This document shows, piece by piece, positions 34,420 to 45,711 of a DNA stretch of 64,000 nt; the first letter of the stretch is position 1; each line of letters begins with the position of its first letter. A program made the translations under genes and the position numbers. A model generated the notes under the pieces. The model had not been told where the DNA came from. It did no database searches and worked only from the letters and a program-made list of their open reading frames with translations. The stretch is from Diphasiastrum complanatum. Taxonomy: Eukaryota; Streptophyta; Lycopodiopsida; Lycopodiales; Lycopodiaceae. The stretch is from assembly GCA_029204225.1 (NCBI GenBank), contig CM055101.1, forward strand, positions 41,378,927-41,442,926. Direction: 5' to 3'.

Positions 34420-36863
34420 GCTTCAGGTCTCGGCTAAATTTAGAGGCCTTTTCTAAGTTGGAGCACCGACTGCAACTCTGCTTTACGACTCGGATTTGGA
34501 GGCTTTTCCCCAACTGAGCAAGACTGCAGCTCTGTTTTAGGATTGAGTTGAATTTGGAGGCTCGGAATAAATTCGGGCCCACCAAATTTTATTCATCGAC
34601 GTTTTGGCTACAATTTGAGTATCTATTTATTTAGAGACTCCATATTATTCTACCAATGTGTGTTAGAAAAGCTTATATAACATGTAAATTTGGGATCCCA
34701 AATGTACAAAACTTTTCTTTTTTTATGTGCACCTTTAGCTCTGAAAGTGCATGTTAAAAAGTTTCAAAAGGGGAAAGGGAGGGGAGGGAGAATCAAAGGA
34801 AGAGGTCCTCCTTCGAAAGAGTATCCGCACGAGGGTAATAGTTTGAGGGCAAAAGGGCCCAAGGGAGCCCTTCCTTGCCAACTTTTTTTTTTTTTTTAAA
34901 TTTAGATTTTTTATACTTGATTTTGTTTTCTTTTTGTTAAAAAAAAAATTTTACGTGCACCTTTCGAGCGGGACGATGCATTTAAAATCAACCCATAAAT
35001 TTACTTGTACCTTTAAAAAATCGAAAGCTGCACTGAAAATAAGAGGAGACACTTATGTCTCCTTTAGAAAGTCAAGATTGATATTACGATTAAAAAAAAG
35101 GAAAAGTGAAAATCGTTTTCACATCAAGGTAGGTCCGCCTCCTCAGTCATTATGTTGTCGGAAGGGCCTTCCACCTGGGCTGGTCCACCCACGTGCCAAA
35201 CTTTGGTGAACGTCCTTGTAGGGTGACCTCTCCCCTTGTCCTCCTTAATTTGAGCATGCTCTTTTTGGCCAACCTTAGAGGCAAGGATAGTTAATGATCA
35301 TATGATTGCGTTTTGTTTCTCCTTTCACACACTATTTTGAATAATCGCATTGGTCGATGCACATAGAAGATGTAACAAATGCTTGCCATTTTTTCACATA
35401 TTTCAAAAAATGGTCAAAGGATACAATCCTCTACACCTTAAAACTCGAAACTAGCTAGGAAAAAATTAGCATGGAAGTTCCATGTGAGATACTTCTACAA
35501 AAGTTTAGGTTTGAAAACGTATGTTTGCTAATTTGGGAAGAATTGGCTAGCACGGGGATTCAAAGTTTGAAAGTTGTGCAAATGATTGTTGCATGTTAGT
35601 TGAGGCAAGCATTCACTAAAAAATATATCTAAAATAGTTTGACGTGAAACTTCCCGATGTGAAATCTCCACCTTATTATTCTTTTGGTGCAAAATTTGCA
35701 AATCAATCAAGCAAAAGTATTCTTCCCATAATCACCATTAGTGGAAATCTTGACTCCAAAAAGACTCTTTGTGAATGTACCTTTTTTTACTTTTCAACTA
35801 TTCCATGTCCACATGGCCCAATAATGTGTGTCCATATGTGTTGTTAAGTAACATAGCATGAACCCCCATAATAATGTTAACATAGACTCTAGTTGCTAGT
35901 TGGGCAGGTCCAGGGCAACCCAAAACTAAAGTGACAAACTAATGTGCATATATTTCCATAATGTGAACCTAGATTATAGTTGCCCACAACGAAATTCGAG
36001 CAGCATTGAGCATTTCTCTCTCTAAAATCTCTCTCTCCTAGTTGGCACTCCTTATGGGGACTTTTTTGGATTTAAAACTCCTATGATGATTCACGAGAAA
36101 AATTTCCCCTACAAATTATGTAGTATATTTCTTACTTAGACACACAAAAAAACTGTTGTTTGAAAAAAAAAATACACAAAGGAAAATTTTTGCAACTAGT
36201 TGTTGTATGCCATTGTGTCTTGATTTGTCATTGCAAAATATGCATGCTTATTGAACCTCATGTTAACAACTTTTGGCAATGTGTTAGAGTTTTTCATGGA
36301 ACATTTGTCTTGAGAAAAATAGCATCGAATTTGAGAATGATAATTTTTGCATCTCTCCCTGCCTTATTTTTTAAGAGGCTACAATCATTGCTCTTTGAGA
36401 TTGTTCTCTCTTTCTATTATACATTTATATAAAGTTCTTAGTCTACGGAAAATGCATGCTTTCGTCATGGAGAGTGGTAGTTTGCACTTACATAGAGCAC
36501 ACATGAATTTTAGGCATTATATTGGAAGGAACGAAAAGCTAGATGTTGTCATGTTATATATACTAAGGACAAATAGGCATTGCCACGATGTCAATGACCA
36601 TGAGATTATAGGACAAGGTAGTGAGATGAGGATATTGTGAATTGTAATCCTTGCTTGGATTATATTCACAGCCTTTAATTTGCCTATTTTGTTTGAAATA
36701 GTGTGATGTAACCACAAATAACAGAGATATCTACCATATCGAGATCTTGCAAATTTTTGGAAAAGATATGTATGCTATTCAATCCAAAGGTAAAATATCT
36801 AATACCATTTTTTGAATCTAAAATGTTGAAAAGAAGAGCACATTCATGGAACTAGGCCCAATC
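34420..36863. other. No gene seen
   Basis: Upstream flank of the secreted-protein gene, then AT-rich intergenic DNA with poly-A/T runs (34,883-34,897, 34,940-34,949, 35,091-35,098). The ORFs here (34,690-34,899, 34,934-35,209, 36,160-36,640) have no recognisable domain. gtgcacctttagctc (34,728) and gtgcacctttcgagc (34,957) form a weak direct repeat. Confidence 0.35.
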
Positions 36864-37380
36864 TGTTGGAAAGAGGTGTATAAAAGATAGGTCGAATAAG
36901 ATTCGAATAAAAAGAATTTGAACGACAAGAAAGAAAACTTATCATGCGCAGCGGAATAAACTATCTTTGTCTTTCTTCATGCATGACTACACCTATCAAT
37001 TTCGAACAAACAATAGTGATTAAAATCATGTTCGATCTTATAGTAACTAACTTTGAAATCATTAGTACTATAGTGATTACGTAGCCAAACATTAAAGCAT
37101 TGAATTATCAAATCGCGAAGAATTACAAGAATGCACACATTTTGAGACCAACTTCTCTTCTCAATCTCTTCTAATCTTCCCTTTCCTTTCACCTACAATC
37201 ATGATGAAGGTAGTATAGGGGAGTAGAGTTAGTGGAAGTAGTGTTAGTGGTGGTAGAGTTAGACGAAAAGTAGGGAACTAACTAAAAGTAGCATCTATGC
37301 ATAGTTAGGTGCCTATCCAGTGAACTAACCCTCGTTGACAGGCGAGAGGGCTACTACTACAGTAGATCCAAGACCCTACA
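36864..37380 (+). mobile_element. LTR-like remnant related to the solo LTR at 4,725
   Basis: Possible TG start at tgttggaaagagg (36,864) and end gaccctaca (37,380). Its last ~150 bp match 5,350-5,500, including gtagcatctatgcatagtta and gttgacaggcg. Flanking 5-mers (caatc, cttgt) do not match, so no TSD supports it; the left part does not match the solo LTR. Confidence 0.6.
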
Positions 37381-37992
37381 CTTGTGTACAAAGTTTAGTC
37401 TATATCTCCAGATTTATAGGACATAGATAACTCTATTAAGATATATAGAGTTGTTGATTTCTTGCATATGGTGCTAGAAATGGGGCTATTAACTCATTAG
37501 AGTAGCTATAGTACTCTAGATTGAGTTATAACTATTTGAGACTTGATGGATCTCCTAGAGATTTTAGATGATTGAATTTAAAATTGGATATTCTAAAAAA
37601 AATTGTACAAAAAGCATTATTTTTTGCAAGAAATTGTGGACAAATTTTAGACTATGATTAAATTGGAATTTCTTTAGCTTTTGGATTTGATCTCTAAAAT
37701 AAAAAGGTTGATTCACCCAGTGGTTCATGTAATTAGGATTATATGAAGGTGATGAAGTTTTATTTTGGAGTAGATCAGCCCAACATTTATAGCTTAGAGT
37801 ATCTTTGGGATTTGAGTCAGTATTCCTGAGTAGAGGCAAGCAATTGAAGAATTGTTGCATCTCAGAGCACTTCTTCAGATGGAAAGATCAGACTAAGAAT
37901 AATGGTTCATGGGTAAGACTTGAAAGTCTTTTTCTCATTCTAAAGATAGAACATGTTCAAGGGAGGAAGAATGTTATGGCCATATTAGATAT
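37381..37992 (+). mobile_element. R1 element, diverged plus copy (interior 3' end and LTR start)
   Basis: Matches 18,700-19,400 with marked divergence (for example gtgctagaaatggggctatt versus gtgctagaaacatgagcatt). It ends in a polypurine tract (aagggaggaagaa, about 37,960-37,972) and the first ~15 bp of an R1 LTR, tgttatggccatatt, before the sequence changes. Confidence 0.75.
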
Positions 37993-38292
37993 TTGGTAGC
38001 AGATTCATCAGTTTTGGGTGAAATTTGCCATTAATTTGCCATAGTTACTGAGATCGAGGTCTTTGATCTGCAAATTGGGAGAGTTATTGGCGTAATCTGA
38101 TGATCTGTTTCCCTCTTGATCTTATCTGGATCTAAATCCCTCTTGGATCTTGATGGATTTCTTCGATTTTGCCAGATCTGGCTGAATCTTGATGGATCTA
38201 GTTTGATTTGGCTTGATCTTCTTAGATCTAGTCGTGATAGCCTAACAGAACAACTTTTCGTAACATGCCACCACCAATCTGGATCTATCTCA
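37993..38292. other. GATCT-rich non-coding segment
   Basis: Repeats of ttgatggatct, ggatctaaatc and agatctag recur through 38,095-38,235. It sits beside the 3' end of the minus-strand gypsy integrase and could be the 3' region of that element. No LTR boundary was seen. Confidence 0.4.
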
Positions 38293-39123
38293 CTATGGTG
38301 GCTTGTACTTGTGCAACCGGCTACCGTTGATGGGTGTGTCGAATGGTGTCCCATCTAGCTTCTCTAGATTAAGAATTTCTTTGATTTGATAAGGACCTTC
38401 GCCTGTGAATTTTAATTTTCCCTTGATCGCCTTGGTTTTATACATCAGGACCAAATCTGCAGAACGAAGATCCTTCTTTTGTAACCTGCGATCGTGCCAT
38501 GCCTTGCGTTTTTCCTTTTCAGTTGCCAGTTCATGCACAACTAGTAAGCGTGCTTTACAGAGTTTATGCAGAGCTTTGTGGCATAGTTGTAGAGATTTGG
38601 ATTCATTAAGATGTTGCGTTGTGGCAATCCTTAATGAAGGGACTAGAACCTCTACTAGCATTACAGCATCCTGACCATATACCAATTGGAAGGGTGTTTG
38701 ATTAGTGTTTCCTTTATATGTTGTCCTGAATGCCCATAGAGCAGCATGCAACTTGTGTTCCCAATCTGATCTGCTAGCTTCGACTGTTTTTGTGAGCATG
38801 TTACACATGATCTTATTGGATGATTTTGCTTGCCCATTACCGCGAGGATAATAAGGCGTACTGGTCCTATGGATCATGAAAAATTTCTCCAACATGACCT
38901 TGATGGTCTCATTGATAAAATAACTTCCAAGATCGTTGACTATCCCCACCGGGCATCCAAAGCGCACAGTGATATTTTCATAGAGAAACTTGGCAGTTGT
39001 CCTAGCATCAGCTACTCTTACTGCCTTGGCTTCGACCCACTTGGTGAGGTAGTCAGTGGCTACGATTATGTATCGAGCCTGGGTGCTCCTTGTTGTAGGG
39101 TGAATTGGACTGATGTAATCCAA
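38293..39123 (-). pseudogene. Gypsy integrase core, catalytic residues altered
   Basis: MDYISPIHPTTRSTQARYII then VATDYLTKWVEAKAV carry the first catalytic Asp. The second block is FGCPVGIVNDLGSYFINETI, keeping an Asp but lacking the usual SDxG context. The third is YPRGNGQAKSSNKI, where the catalytic Glu of the usual GQAEstNK is Lys. ALWAFRTTYKGNTNQTPFQL and KFTGEGPYQIKEI complete the core and C-terminal region. The ORF is long and open, yet the Glu-to-Lys change predicts an inactive enzyme. Confidence 0.87.
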
Positions 39124-39449
39124 TCCTCACTTTTCGAATGGTGCTTGGGTAAGATCGGGTGTAGTAGGTCATAATTCAATATCGTTGGTCTCCTTGCCCT
39201 TTGATACACATCGCACTTCCTTAGGTATTTCTCCGTATCCTTATGAATCGTTGGCCACCAACATCCTGATTGCAGGATCTTGCAAACTATAATGTCGGAT
39301 GCAAAATGCCCTCCACCCATGCCTTCATGTGAAAGCAAAATGATCTGGGTGGTCTCATGAGGAAGAATACACTGCCGAAGAATCCCATCTGGTCCTCTTC
39401 GGTATAATTGGCCGACAATCAGTTGATAAGGTCTAGCTTTCAAGATCAA
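39066..39449 (-). pseudogene. Gypsy integrase zinc-binding (H2C2) domain
   Basis: LYRRGPDGILRQCILPHE precedes LSHEGMGGGHFASDIIVCKI and RKCDVYQRARRPTILNYDLL. The HHCC motif has both His residues and the first Cys (KCD), but the second Cys is Tyr (CDVYQ where CDVCQ is usual). A frameshift separates it from the integrase core ORF. Confidence 0.83.
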
Positions 39450-39567
39450 TTTTTGCTGATCCGCCTTTGGTAGTGATTAGTTTGGTTGGCCCCGCATTAG
39501 ATATTCAACAATGTCGGCAGCCCATTCTGGTACTGTGTCCACGTAAAATAAGGCAGCATCAGCCAGC

Positions 39568-40432
39568 TCATTGTCGGGTTGGGTTGCAACCTCCTTTCCC
39601 TTGATTCGCAACATGATCTGCCATGTAGTGTTGTTTTCCCTTGCGGACTACTATTCGAAAATCAAACTCCAACAACGGAAGTAGCCATCTGGTGATTCTC
39701 CATGTGTTGCAAGTTTTGTTAACGAGATAGAGCAAGGGTTGATGGTCCGTATAAAAAGCAAAATGTGTGGCCTTCGGGTAGTGCCAAAATTTCTTAACCG
39801 CATAGATCATCGCCAGTGCTTCCCGCTCTGTGGTTGAATAATTCATTTCTATATCACTGAGCTGTCGGCTTGCAAATCGGATAGGAAAATCCTTTTTGTG
39901 TTCTCCTGGCTGGGTTAAGACTGCTCCAACTGCATACTTCGATGCATCCGTATGCACATGAAACTCAATGGACCAATTGGGTGGACGTAAGATTGGTGCT
40001 GAAACCAATGCATTTTTAGGCTTTTGGAAAGCCTTTAGGGCTTCCTTGTTCCAATGTGGATTCGTTGTGAGTTTGTAAATTGGTAGGGCTAACTCCACAA
40101 AATCTAGAATGAAGATCCTATAATAGTTAGCATGACCCATGAAGATGTAGACTTCGCGTTTCGTCCCTGGTGGTGGTAGATCAACAGTGATCCTGATCTT
40201 TGATAGGTCTATGGTGATCCCGTGTCTAGATATTATATGAAATTGACATTTTTCTAGATTCAATGAGATCTGAAAATTGCAACATTTTTGTAGCACCTTC
40301 TCTGAATTGGATAAGTGTTCTGAGTCTGGTCCATGCACGCACAGATCGTCCAAGAAAATTTCCAGAAATTTTTGCAAATACTCTTTGAATGTCACCCGCA
40401 TGACACGTTGCAAAGTGCTTGGGGCATTGCAA
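39568..40432 (-). pseudogene. Gypsy RT C-terminal part and RNase H
   Basis: The start QFGLCNAPSTLQRVMRVTFK (about 40,445-40,385) is the RT palm block; LEIFLDDLCVHG carries FLDD where gypsy elements have YxDD. MGHANYYRIFILDFVELALP is the thumb/connection region. RNase H follows: FHVHTDASKYAVGAVLTQPG, SATEREALA-type block (STTEREALAMIYAVKKF) and FYTDHQPLLYL. The ORF ends near YMADHVANQGKGGCNP. Everything upstream of the palm is missing. Confidence 0.87.
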
Positions 40433-40449
40433 AGTCCGAACTGCTGTTC

Positions 40450-40640
40450 TTGAATGAATTACTATCTGCCATTGCTTGTGTATCTGCCAGAGTCTATTTT
40501 ATTCACAATAAATCAGAAGCACTTGACAAGTTCACGAGTATGTGAACTGGATAGAAAGATGCATTGTAATAAAGTGAAGCAGATTAGAACAGATCGAGGT
40601 GGAGAATACATCTTGAATCGATTTATTGACTTTTGCAATG
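40450..40640 (+). pseudogene. Copia family A integrase, left part of a split element
   Basis: Plus strand reads VYFIHNKSEALDKF, then, after a shift, VKQIRTDRGGEYILNRFIDF, which includes the second catalytic Asp. The coding line stops exactly at the TSD (caatg, 40,636-40,640) and resumes after 46,494 as HGIIHRRTASYMSQHNGVAE. Its left end touches the gypsy RT. Confidence 0.8.
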
Positions 40641-41435
40641 TGACAAAATTTCCAAAATTCACATGTGTGGGGAATGTCCACAAGAGTGATTGATCTTAAT
40701 TAAGCTTTGTGATTGGCACTATAACCTGATTCTAGATTGATCAACAAGATCTAGTTCAGAAGAAATGGCTAATTCACAATCTAGCATGCTAATCAACAGA
40801 GTATAATAGCAATGAATCAAAGTATGAATAAAAGTACAAGATTTCAGTGTATGAGCATTAGTCTTAACACGAGTTAGAGAGAGAAAGCTAGAGAGATAAC
40901 AAGCAAAATTAGTTTAGATCCAAAATGGCATGAGATAGCTACAAAACTTTGGTTCTTCATCATTGATTGTGTGGAGAGCTACACATATTTATGGAGTTTG
41001 AGGTAGCTCGAGGTAGAACCACATCCATCCATTCCAAAATGGCATCTAAAGTGACATCTAGAGTCTATGTGACATTTGTCACTTGTCATGCATGAAATTC
41101 TACCAACTTTTTACAAGTGTACTAGTTCTAACTAGAAATGTCCATATCATCAGGCATGTGTCCATAAAACTTTGTGCATGCCTTGCATGTCACTATGGAT
41201 TACTTACAATTAATGCATGTGAATTGCCACGAGTTTCAACAAGCATAATTATGCTAATCCTATTTCTACAACCTATATGCAAGTTGCATTTATCAAACTA
41301 GATAATACATCACCATGTAGCTCGAGTTCTATGTAGGCCAAACTTGGCATTTTGCATTAATGAGCTACATACTTGCATGGTACAACATTTGTAGCAAGCC
41401 AAGAAATCAATATGGATTGTTTTTCAATTTTAACA
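40641..41435 (-). mobile_element. 3' LTR of the complete copia element
   Basis: 795 bp, tgacaaaattt...ttttaaca on the plus strand (element ends TGTTAAAA...TTTTGTCA on minus). It differs from its partner by a 12-bp duplication near 41,044-41,060. cacatgtgtg at 40,660-40,669 is cacacgtgtg in the partner LTR. Confidence 0.92.
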
Positions 41436-41444
41436 CTCCTCCTA
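41436..41444 (-). other. Polypurine tract
   Basis: Minus strand aggaggag immediately before the 3' LTR start tgttaaaa. Confidence 0.75.
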
Positions 41445-41452
41445 AAAATGAT

Positions 41453-42058
41453 CTATATTGATTTGAACATGGATCTTGGTATAACTCCAAGGTTGGCTCT
41501 ATGCTTCTTGAAGGAACTTTTGTTCAAAGGTTTGGTGAGCATATCAACAATGCAAGATGATGTGTCGATGTGCTCCAATTTGATTTCACGTCCAATGAGC
41601 TTCTCTCTTACGAAGTGATGTGCAACTTCGATATGCTTGCTCCTTGCATGGAATATTGGGTTGTTGGCAAGGGCTTGAGCTGAAATGTTGTCACACATGA
41701 TCATAGGTATATCTTCTTCCATAATTATCTTTAGCTCCACTAGTAACCTCTTGATCCAAAGCACTTCCTTTTTTGTTGTAGTGAGCGCCTTGGACTCAGC
41801 TTCACATGATGAGAGTGATACAATATCTTGCTTTTTGGAAAGCCAAGATATCAAGTTTCCTCCAAGATATATGACATAAGCACTTGTAGATTTTTGATTT
41901 GCTCTATCACTTGCAAAATCTGAGTCAGAATAACCAATAATAGAAAGATCTTCACTTTTATACAATAAACCAAAATCAAAAGTTGAAGATATATATCTAA
42001 GCACTCTCTTGGCCATTTTTCGATGATAAACTGAAGGATTTTGCATAGCCTGGCTCAA
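41453..42058 (-). pseudogene. Copia RNase H
   Basis: Reads LLYKSEDLSIIGYSDSDFAS, then GGNLISWLSKKQDIVSLSSC followed by EAESKALTTTKKEVLWIKRL (catalytic Asp and Glu blocks), MIMCDNISAQALANNPIFHA and RSKHIEVAHHFVREKL. The ORF is uninterrupted through to the C-terminus (FKKHRANLGVIPRSMFKSI). It is out of frame with the RT ORF, so one frameshift lies near 42,060-42,115. Confidence 0.9.
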
Positions 42059-42114
42059 CTTATGAACACTAAAGCTTATGTCAGGTCTAGTTATTGTGAG
42101 CCAAATTAAGGAGC

Positions 42115-42714
42115 CTATAAGACTTCTAAAAAGGATCTTTCATCACCTTTGTCAGAGTCCTTTACATTTTGCTCCATAGGTGTTTCTATACTCTTACAAT
42201 TCAACATATTGAACTTTTTTAACATTGAAAGAGCATACATAGATTGACATACAAAAGCTTTATCTTTAAGAAAGTCAATCTCTAATCCTAGAATATAGTG
42301 AATTTTTCCAAGATCTTGCACCTTAAACTCTTTTCGAAGTGCAATCTTGGTTTCCTTAACTAACTTGATACAACTTCTTGTCAGAATGATATCATCAACA
42401 TAAATAAGAAGGATGACAATATCTTTATCAAAACACTTGACATATAAGGAAGGATCATAGTTACTAAGATTAAATCCTAGTGACTCAAGAAAGGTGTTAA
42501 GTCGAGAATACCATGACCTTGGAGCTTGCTTTAATCCATATAAACTTTTGAAGAGCAAGCAAACTTTTCTTTCATCATGGATGAACCCAATAGGTTGATC
42601 CATATAGACCTCTTGTTCTAGATAGCCATTTAGAAATGCATTAGAAACATCTAGTTGAAGAATTTGCCAATTGAAAAAACAAGCAAGAGAAATTATGATT
42701 CTAATTGACACCAT
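42115..42714 (-). pseudogene. Copia reverse transcriptase
   Basis: MVSIRIIISLACFFNWQILQ then LDVSNAFLNGYLEQEVYMDQ, LFKSLYGLKQAPRSWYSRLN, LLIYVDDIILTRS (intact YVDD), and YILGLEIDFLKDKAFVCQSM. All polymerase blocks are present in one ORF. The N-terminal RT residues (EWYLAMKEVYDALMANNTWE to YNQDGTINKYKARLCAKGFA) are at the end of the integrase ORF, in another frame, so a frameshift near 42,700 splits RT. Confidence 0.9.
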
Positions 42715-43889
42715 CTTTGTAACTGGGGCAAAGGTCTCCTCATAAGTCCATATACTTGAGCAAAGCCTTTAGCACAAAGCCTAGCCTTGTACTTGTTGAT
42801 TGTGCCATCTTGATTATACTTGATTCGAAAAATCCATTTGCAACCAATGGTATGCTTATTGGATGGAAGATCCACAAGCTCCCATGTATTATTGGCCATC
42901 AAAGCATCATATACCTCCTTCATGGCAAGGTACCATTCCTTTGAGTTGATAGCATCATATACATCCTTCGGCTCCTCATGAGAAATAAAATAGGCACAAT
43001 TAGTGGAGTTGATTTCCAATTGCTTTCCTCTATCTTCATAGCTAAGCCTTCTAGGCTCGGATCTTTCTCTTTGAGATCTCCTTGGTGAAAAAATTCGAGG
43101 TGACGACTCCTCAAATCTCGGCCCCATCTCTCCATGATGATCTTCAAGGGTGATGATTGGAGTATCTTTGTGAGAATATTTGAACTCGACCTTCTCAAGA
43201 ATGTATTTTTGATCTTCATGGAATATAATATCTCTACTCTCAATTGTAGTTGAGGTAGAGGGAATATAGATTATGTAAGCTTTCTTGTTGGATGCATATC
43301 CAACCATGATCCCTTTAACAGAATTAGGATCATCTCTTTTCCTTGTTTCCAAGGGCATATTAACAAAGCAAGTACAACCAAAAACTCTAAGGTGATCTAC
43401 CTTAGGTTTCTTCTTAAACAAGACTTCAGAAGGTGTTTTTCCAGCAAGAGCATTGTGAGGTAATCTATTGCACAAATAGTTTGCACAATTTATAGCTTCA
43501 CCCCAATATTCAATAGGCAAAGAAGCTGCTACTCGAATTGCTTTAGCACATTCACATAAAGATCTGTTTTTCCTCTCAGCTACTCCATTTTGGGATGGAG
43601 AATAGGCACAAGAAAATTCTCTCTTTATTCCTTCACCTTCACAATAATTATGAAACTTGTTGGAGATATATTCACCTCCTCCATCACATCTTAAAGCTTT
43701 AACTTTGCAAGAAAATTGTTTTTCTACATAAGCTTTGAAGATAAGGAAGTGATCAAAAACCATAGCCTTTGAAGAAAGTAGATACAACGAAGTGTATCTA
43801 GTAAAGTCATCAATAAAGGTGACAAAACATGTTGCACCACCAATACTTTTAGAAGAGAAAAAATGTACATCTGAATGTATGAGTTCCAA
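42693..43889 (-). pseudogene. Copia integrase and RT N-terminus
   Basis: MELIHSDVHFFSSKSIGGAT holds the first catalytic Asp, ALRCDGGGEYISNKFHNYCE the second, and SPSQNGVAERKNRSLCECAK the Glu. FKKKPKVDHLRVFGCTCFVN and VGYASNKKAYIIYIPST are the C-terminal conserved blocks. The RT start follows in the same frame (KEWYLAMKEVYDALMANNTW). 398 codons without a stop; the longest ORF in the window. Integrase itself looks intact. Confidence 0.92.
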
Positions 43890-43903
43890 TGGATAAGTAG
43901 TCT

Positions 43904-44632
43904 TTATAAAAGACTTCTGATATGGCTTTCTGTGTGACTTTGCAATGGCACAAGCTTCACAAGGCTTGAATCTTTAGAAAGAGATTTTGGAAGACCAATA
44001 GCTTTCTCCTTCTTAACCATAGAAGACATAGATGTAAAGTTAGGATGTCCCAACCTTCTATGCCACAGCTCCTCCTTAGATAACAAAGCAACTTCACAAA
44101 GGTTTGCATTCTCATAAGAAGTCAACTTAAAAATTCCACCACATCTAGTTCCATTAGCAAGGATCTCATCTTTTCTCTTGATAAAACAAGTATTGGAGTT
44201 GAACTTTACATCACAACCATTATCAAGCAACTTTCTTGTAAGTTTTGTAAGTTTTGGAATGAAAAGAACATTAGAAAGTGCAAGAACTTTTGAAGAAGCA
44301 AGTTTCAATGGAATGTTGCCAATTCCTTCTATTGGACACTCATGATCATTAGCTGTGTAAATAGATCTCTTGAGTCCTTTGAAAGGTAAGATTGAGTCAA
44401 ATGACTCCCTTGAACAACACATATGTGAAGAGGCTCCACTGTCTATGTACCAAGCTCCATCTTTCTTGAAAGGTGATGAAGAAAAACTGGACACCATAAG
44501 TGATCCTTCTCCATCACTTGCAACAGAATCTTCTTCAATCTCTTTGGAGAGATTAGCTTGATTTAGTTGGTTTTTCTTCTTGAAGGAATTAGAGGCATAG
44601 TGCCCCTTCTTGCCACAGAAGAAGCACTTCAC
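43904..44632 (-). pseudogene. Copia zinc knuckle, protease and GAG-pre-integrase
   Basis: KCFFCGKKGHYASNSFKKKN is the gag knuckle with the last Cys replaced by Ser (CX2CX4HX4S). The protease begins AWYIDSGASSHMCCSRESFD (DSGA intact), and LWHRRLGHPNFTSMSSMVKK is GAG-pre-integrase. The frame ends SHTESHIRSLL just before integrase. The next ORF starts 15 bp downstream in another frame, so a frameshift separates PR from INT. Confidence 0.88.
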
Positions 44633-45408
44633 TTTCTTCTTCTTGGTTTTTGAGTTAGAGGGATGAGCTGTTTCATCCTCTTCACCATCTTGATCTCGAT
44701 CTTTGCTTTGTCTTTGTTGTATGCTTGAGAGAATTGGTTCTTACTCCTTCCTTTCTGCTTGCCTTTGACAAAGAGGGCTTTGTCACTTCCACCATGTTCA
44801 AGTTTGTTTATCTTGGAGAGTTTATAGCTTTGTCTAGATTCTTCAGAAATAAGAATTCCTTGGAGAGCTTCTAGATTAGGTAACTCCTCCTTAATAGCAA
44901 AAGACTGAACAAGATTATCATAGTCATCTCTCAAGCCATTTAGTATGACTTGAACTAGCTCAACTTGGTTAATGGTAACACCAACACAGGAAAGCTCTCT
45001 ATGTAATTCTTTAACTCTCAGAACATAGTTAGATGCACTCTCTTCACTTCTTTGGAAACTTCAAAAAATCTGATTTCTAAGAGTGAGTATTCTAGAAGTA
45101 TTCTTTGCTTCGTAGATGGTCTTTAGTGCATCCCAAGCTTCTTTGGCTGTAGTGCAAGATCCTATCTCTCTCAAAATTTCATTAGATACATTCATCTTAA
45201 TGAAATGTAGAGCCATTCTAGCTCTCTTCTTATATTTAGGAATTTCAACCTGTGCTTGAGGCTCCTCCTCAACACCAAGCACAATATCCATAACATCCTG
45301 GAGTATCAAAACAGACTCCATTATTAACTTCCAAATTGAGTAATTAGAAGTGTTTAGTCTTTCACTGGCTTCTAGCAGATATCCTCCCCGAGATGCCATT
45401 ATAATCAA
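44629..45408 (-). pseudogene. Copia Gag
   Basis: Starts near MASRGGYLLEASERLNTSNY (ATG within 45,400-45,408), followed by SIWKLIMESVLILQDVMDIV, the copia Gag N-terminus. The frame hits a stop at 45,061 after TLRNQIF, then continues in the same frame at 44,934-44,629 (DDYDNLVQSFAIKEELPNLE and a basic linker). One in-frame stop and one frameshift before the knuckle disable it. Confidence 0.87.
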
Positions 45409-45699
45409 GACTTCTTAGTTATTGGATTAACATCAAATGCTTTCCATCAAGCTATAACACTGTTATCTTTGGATCTATAAGTAAGGAGAACAAAGGGACT
45501 GAAAATCTCTGTTTTTCACACGTGAGGAATTCCAGAATTCCGTACTACCTCAATTCAGGTCTAAAAATTCAGTTCAAATCCGATTTGATCCAAATACACT
45601 TCAAAGAAAGGTTAGAAAAAGTGCAAAACTGCTTTTTTGCTTGATTTAGCTCTCAGTTTCTTGTACAATCAAAGTTGTTAGCATGCAAAGCTTAATGAG

Positions 45700-45711
45700 A
45701 CTCTGATACCA
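45700..45711 (-). other. Primer binding site of the complete copia
   Basis: Minus strand tggtatcagagt, directly adjoining the 5' LTR end ...ttttgtca. Confidence 0.85.

Larger units (their letters stand above)
38293..40440 (-). mobile_element. Ty3/gypsy pol fragment (RT, RNase H, integrase)
   Basis: Minus-strand gypsy order: RT C-terminal part, RNase H, zinc-binding domain, integrase. Gag, protease and most of RT are absent. At its RT end (about 40,440) it abuts plus-strand copia integrase. Key residues in integrase and zinc-binding domain are substituted. Confidence 0.87.

Noticed and set aside
34690-35209. Two basic plus-strand ORFs
   Set aside because: Low-complexity Lys/Gly/Phe content adjoining poly-A/T runs, with no domain and no splice or promoter context.
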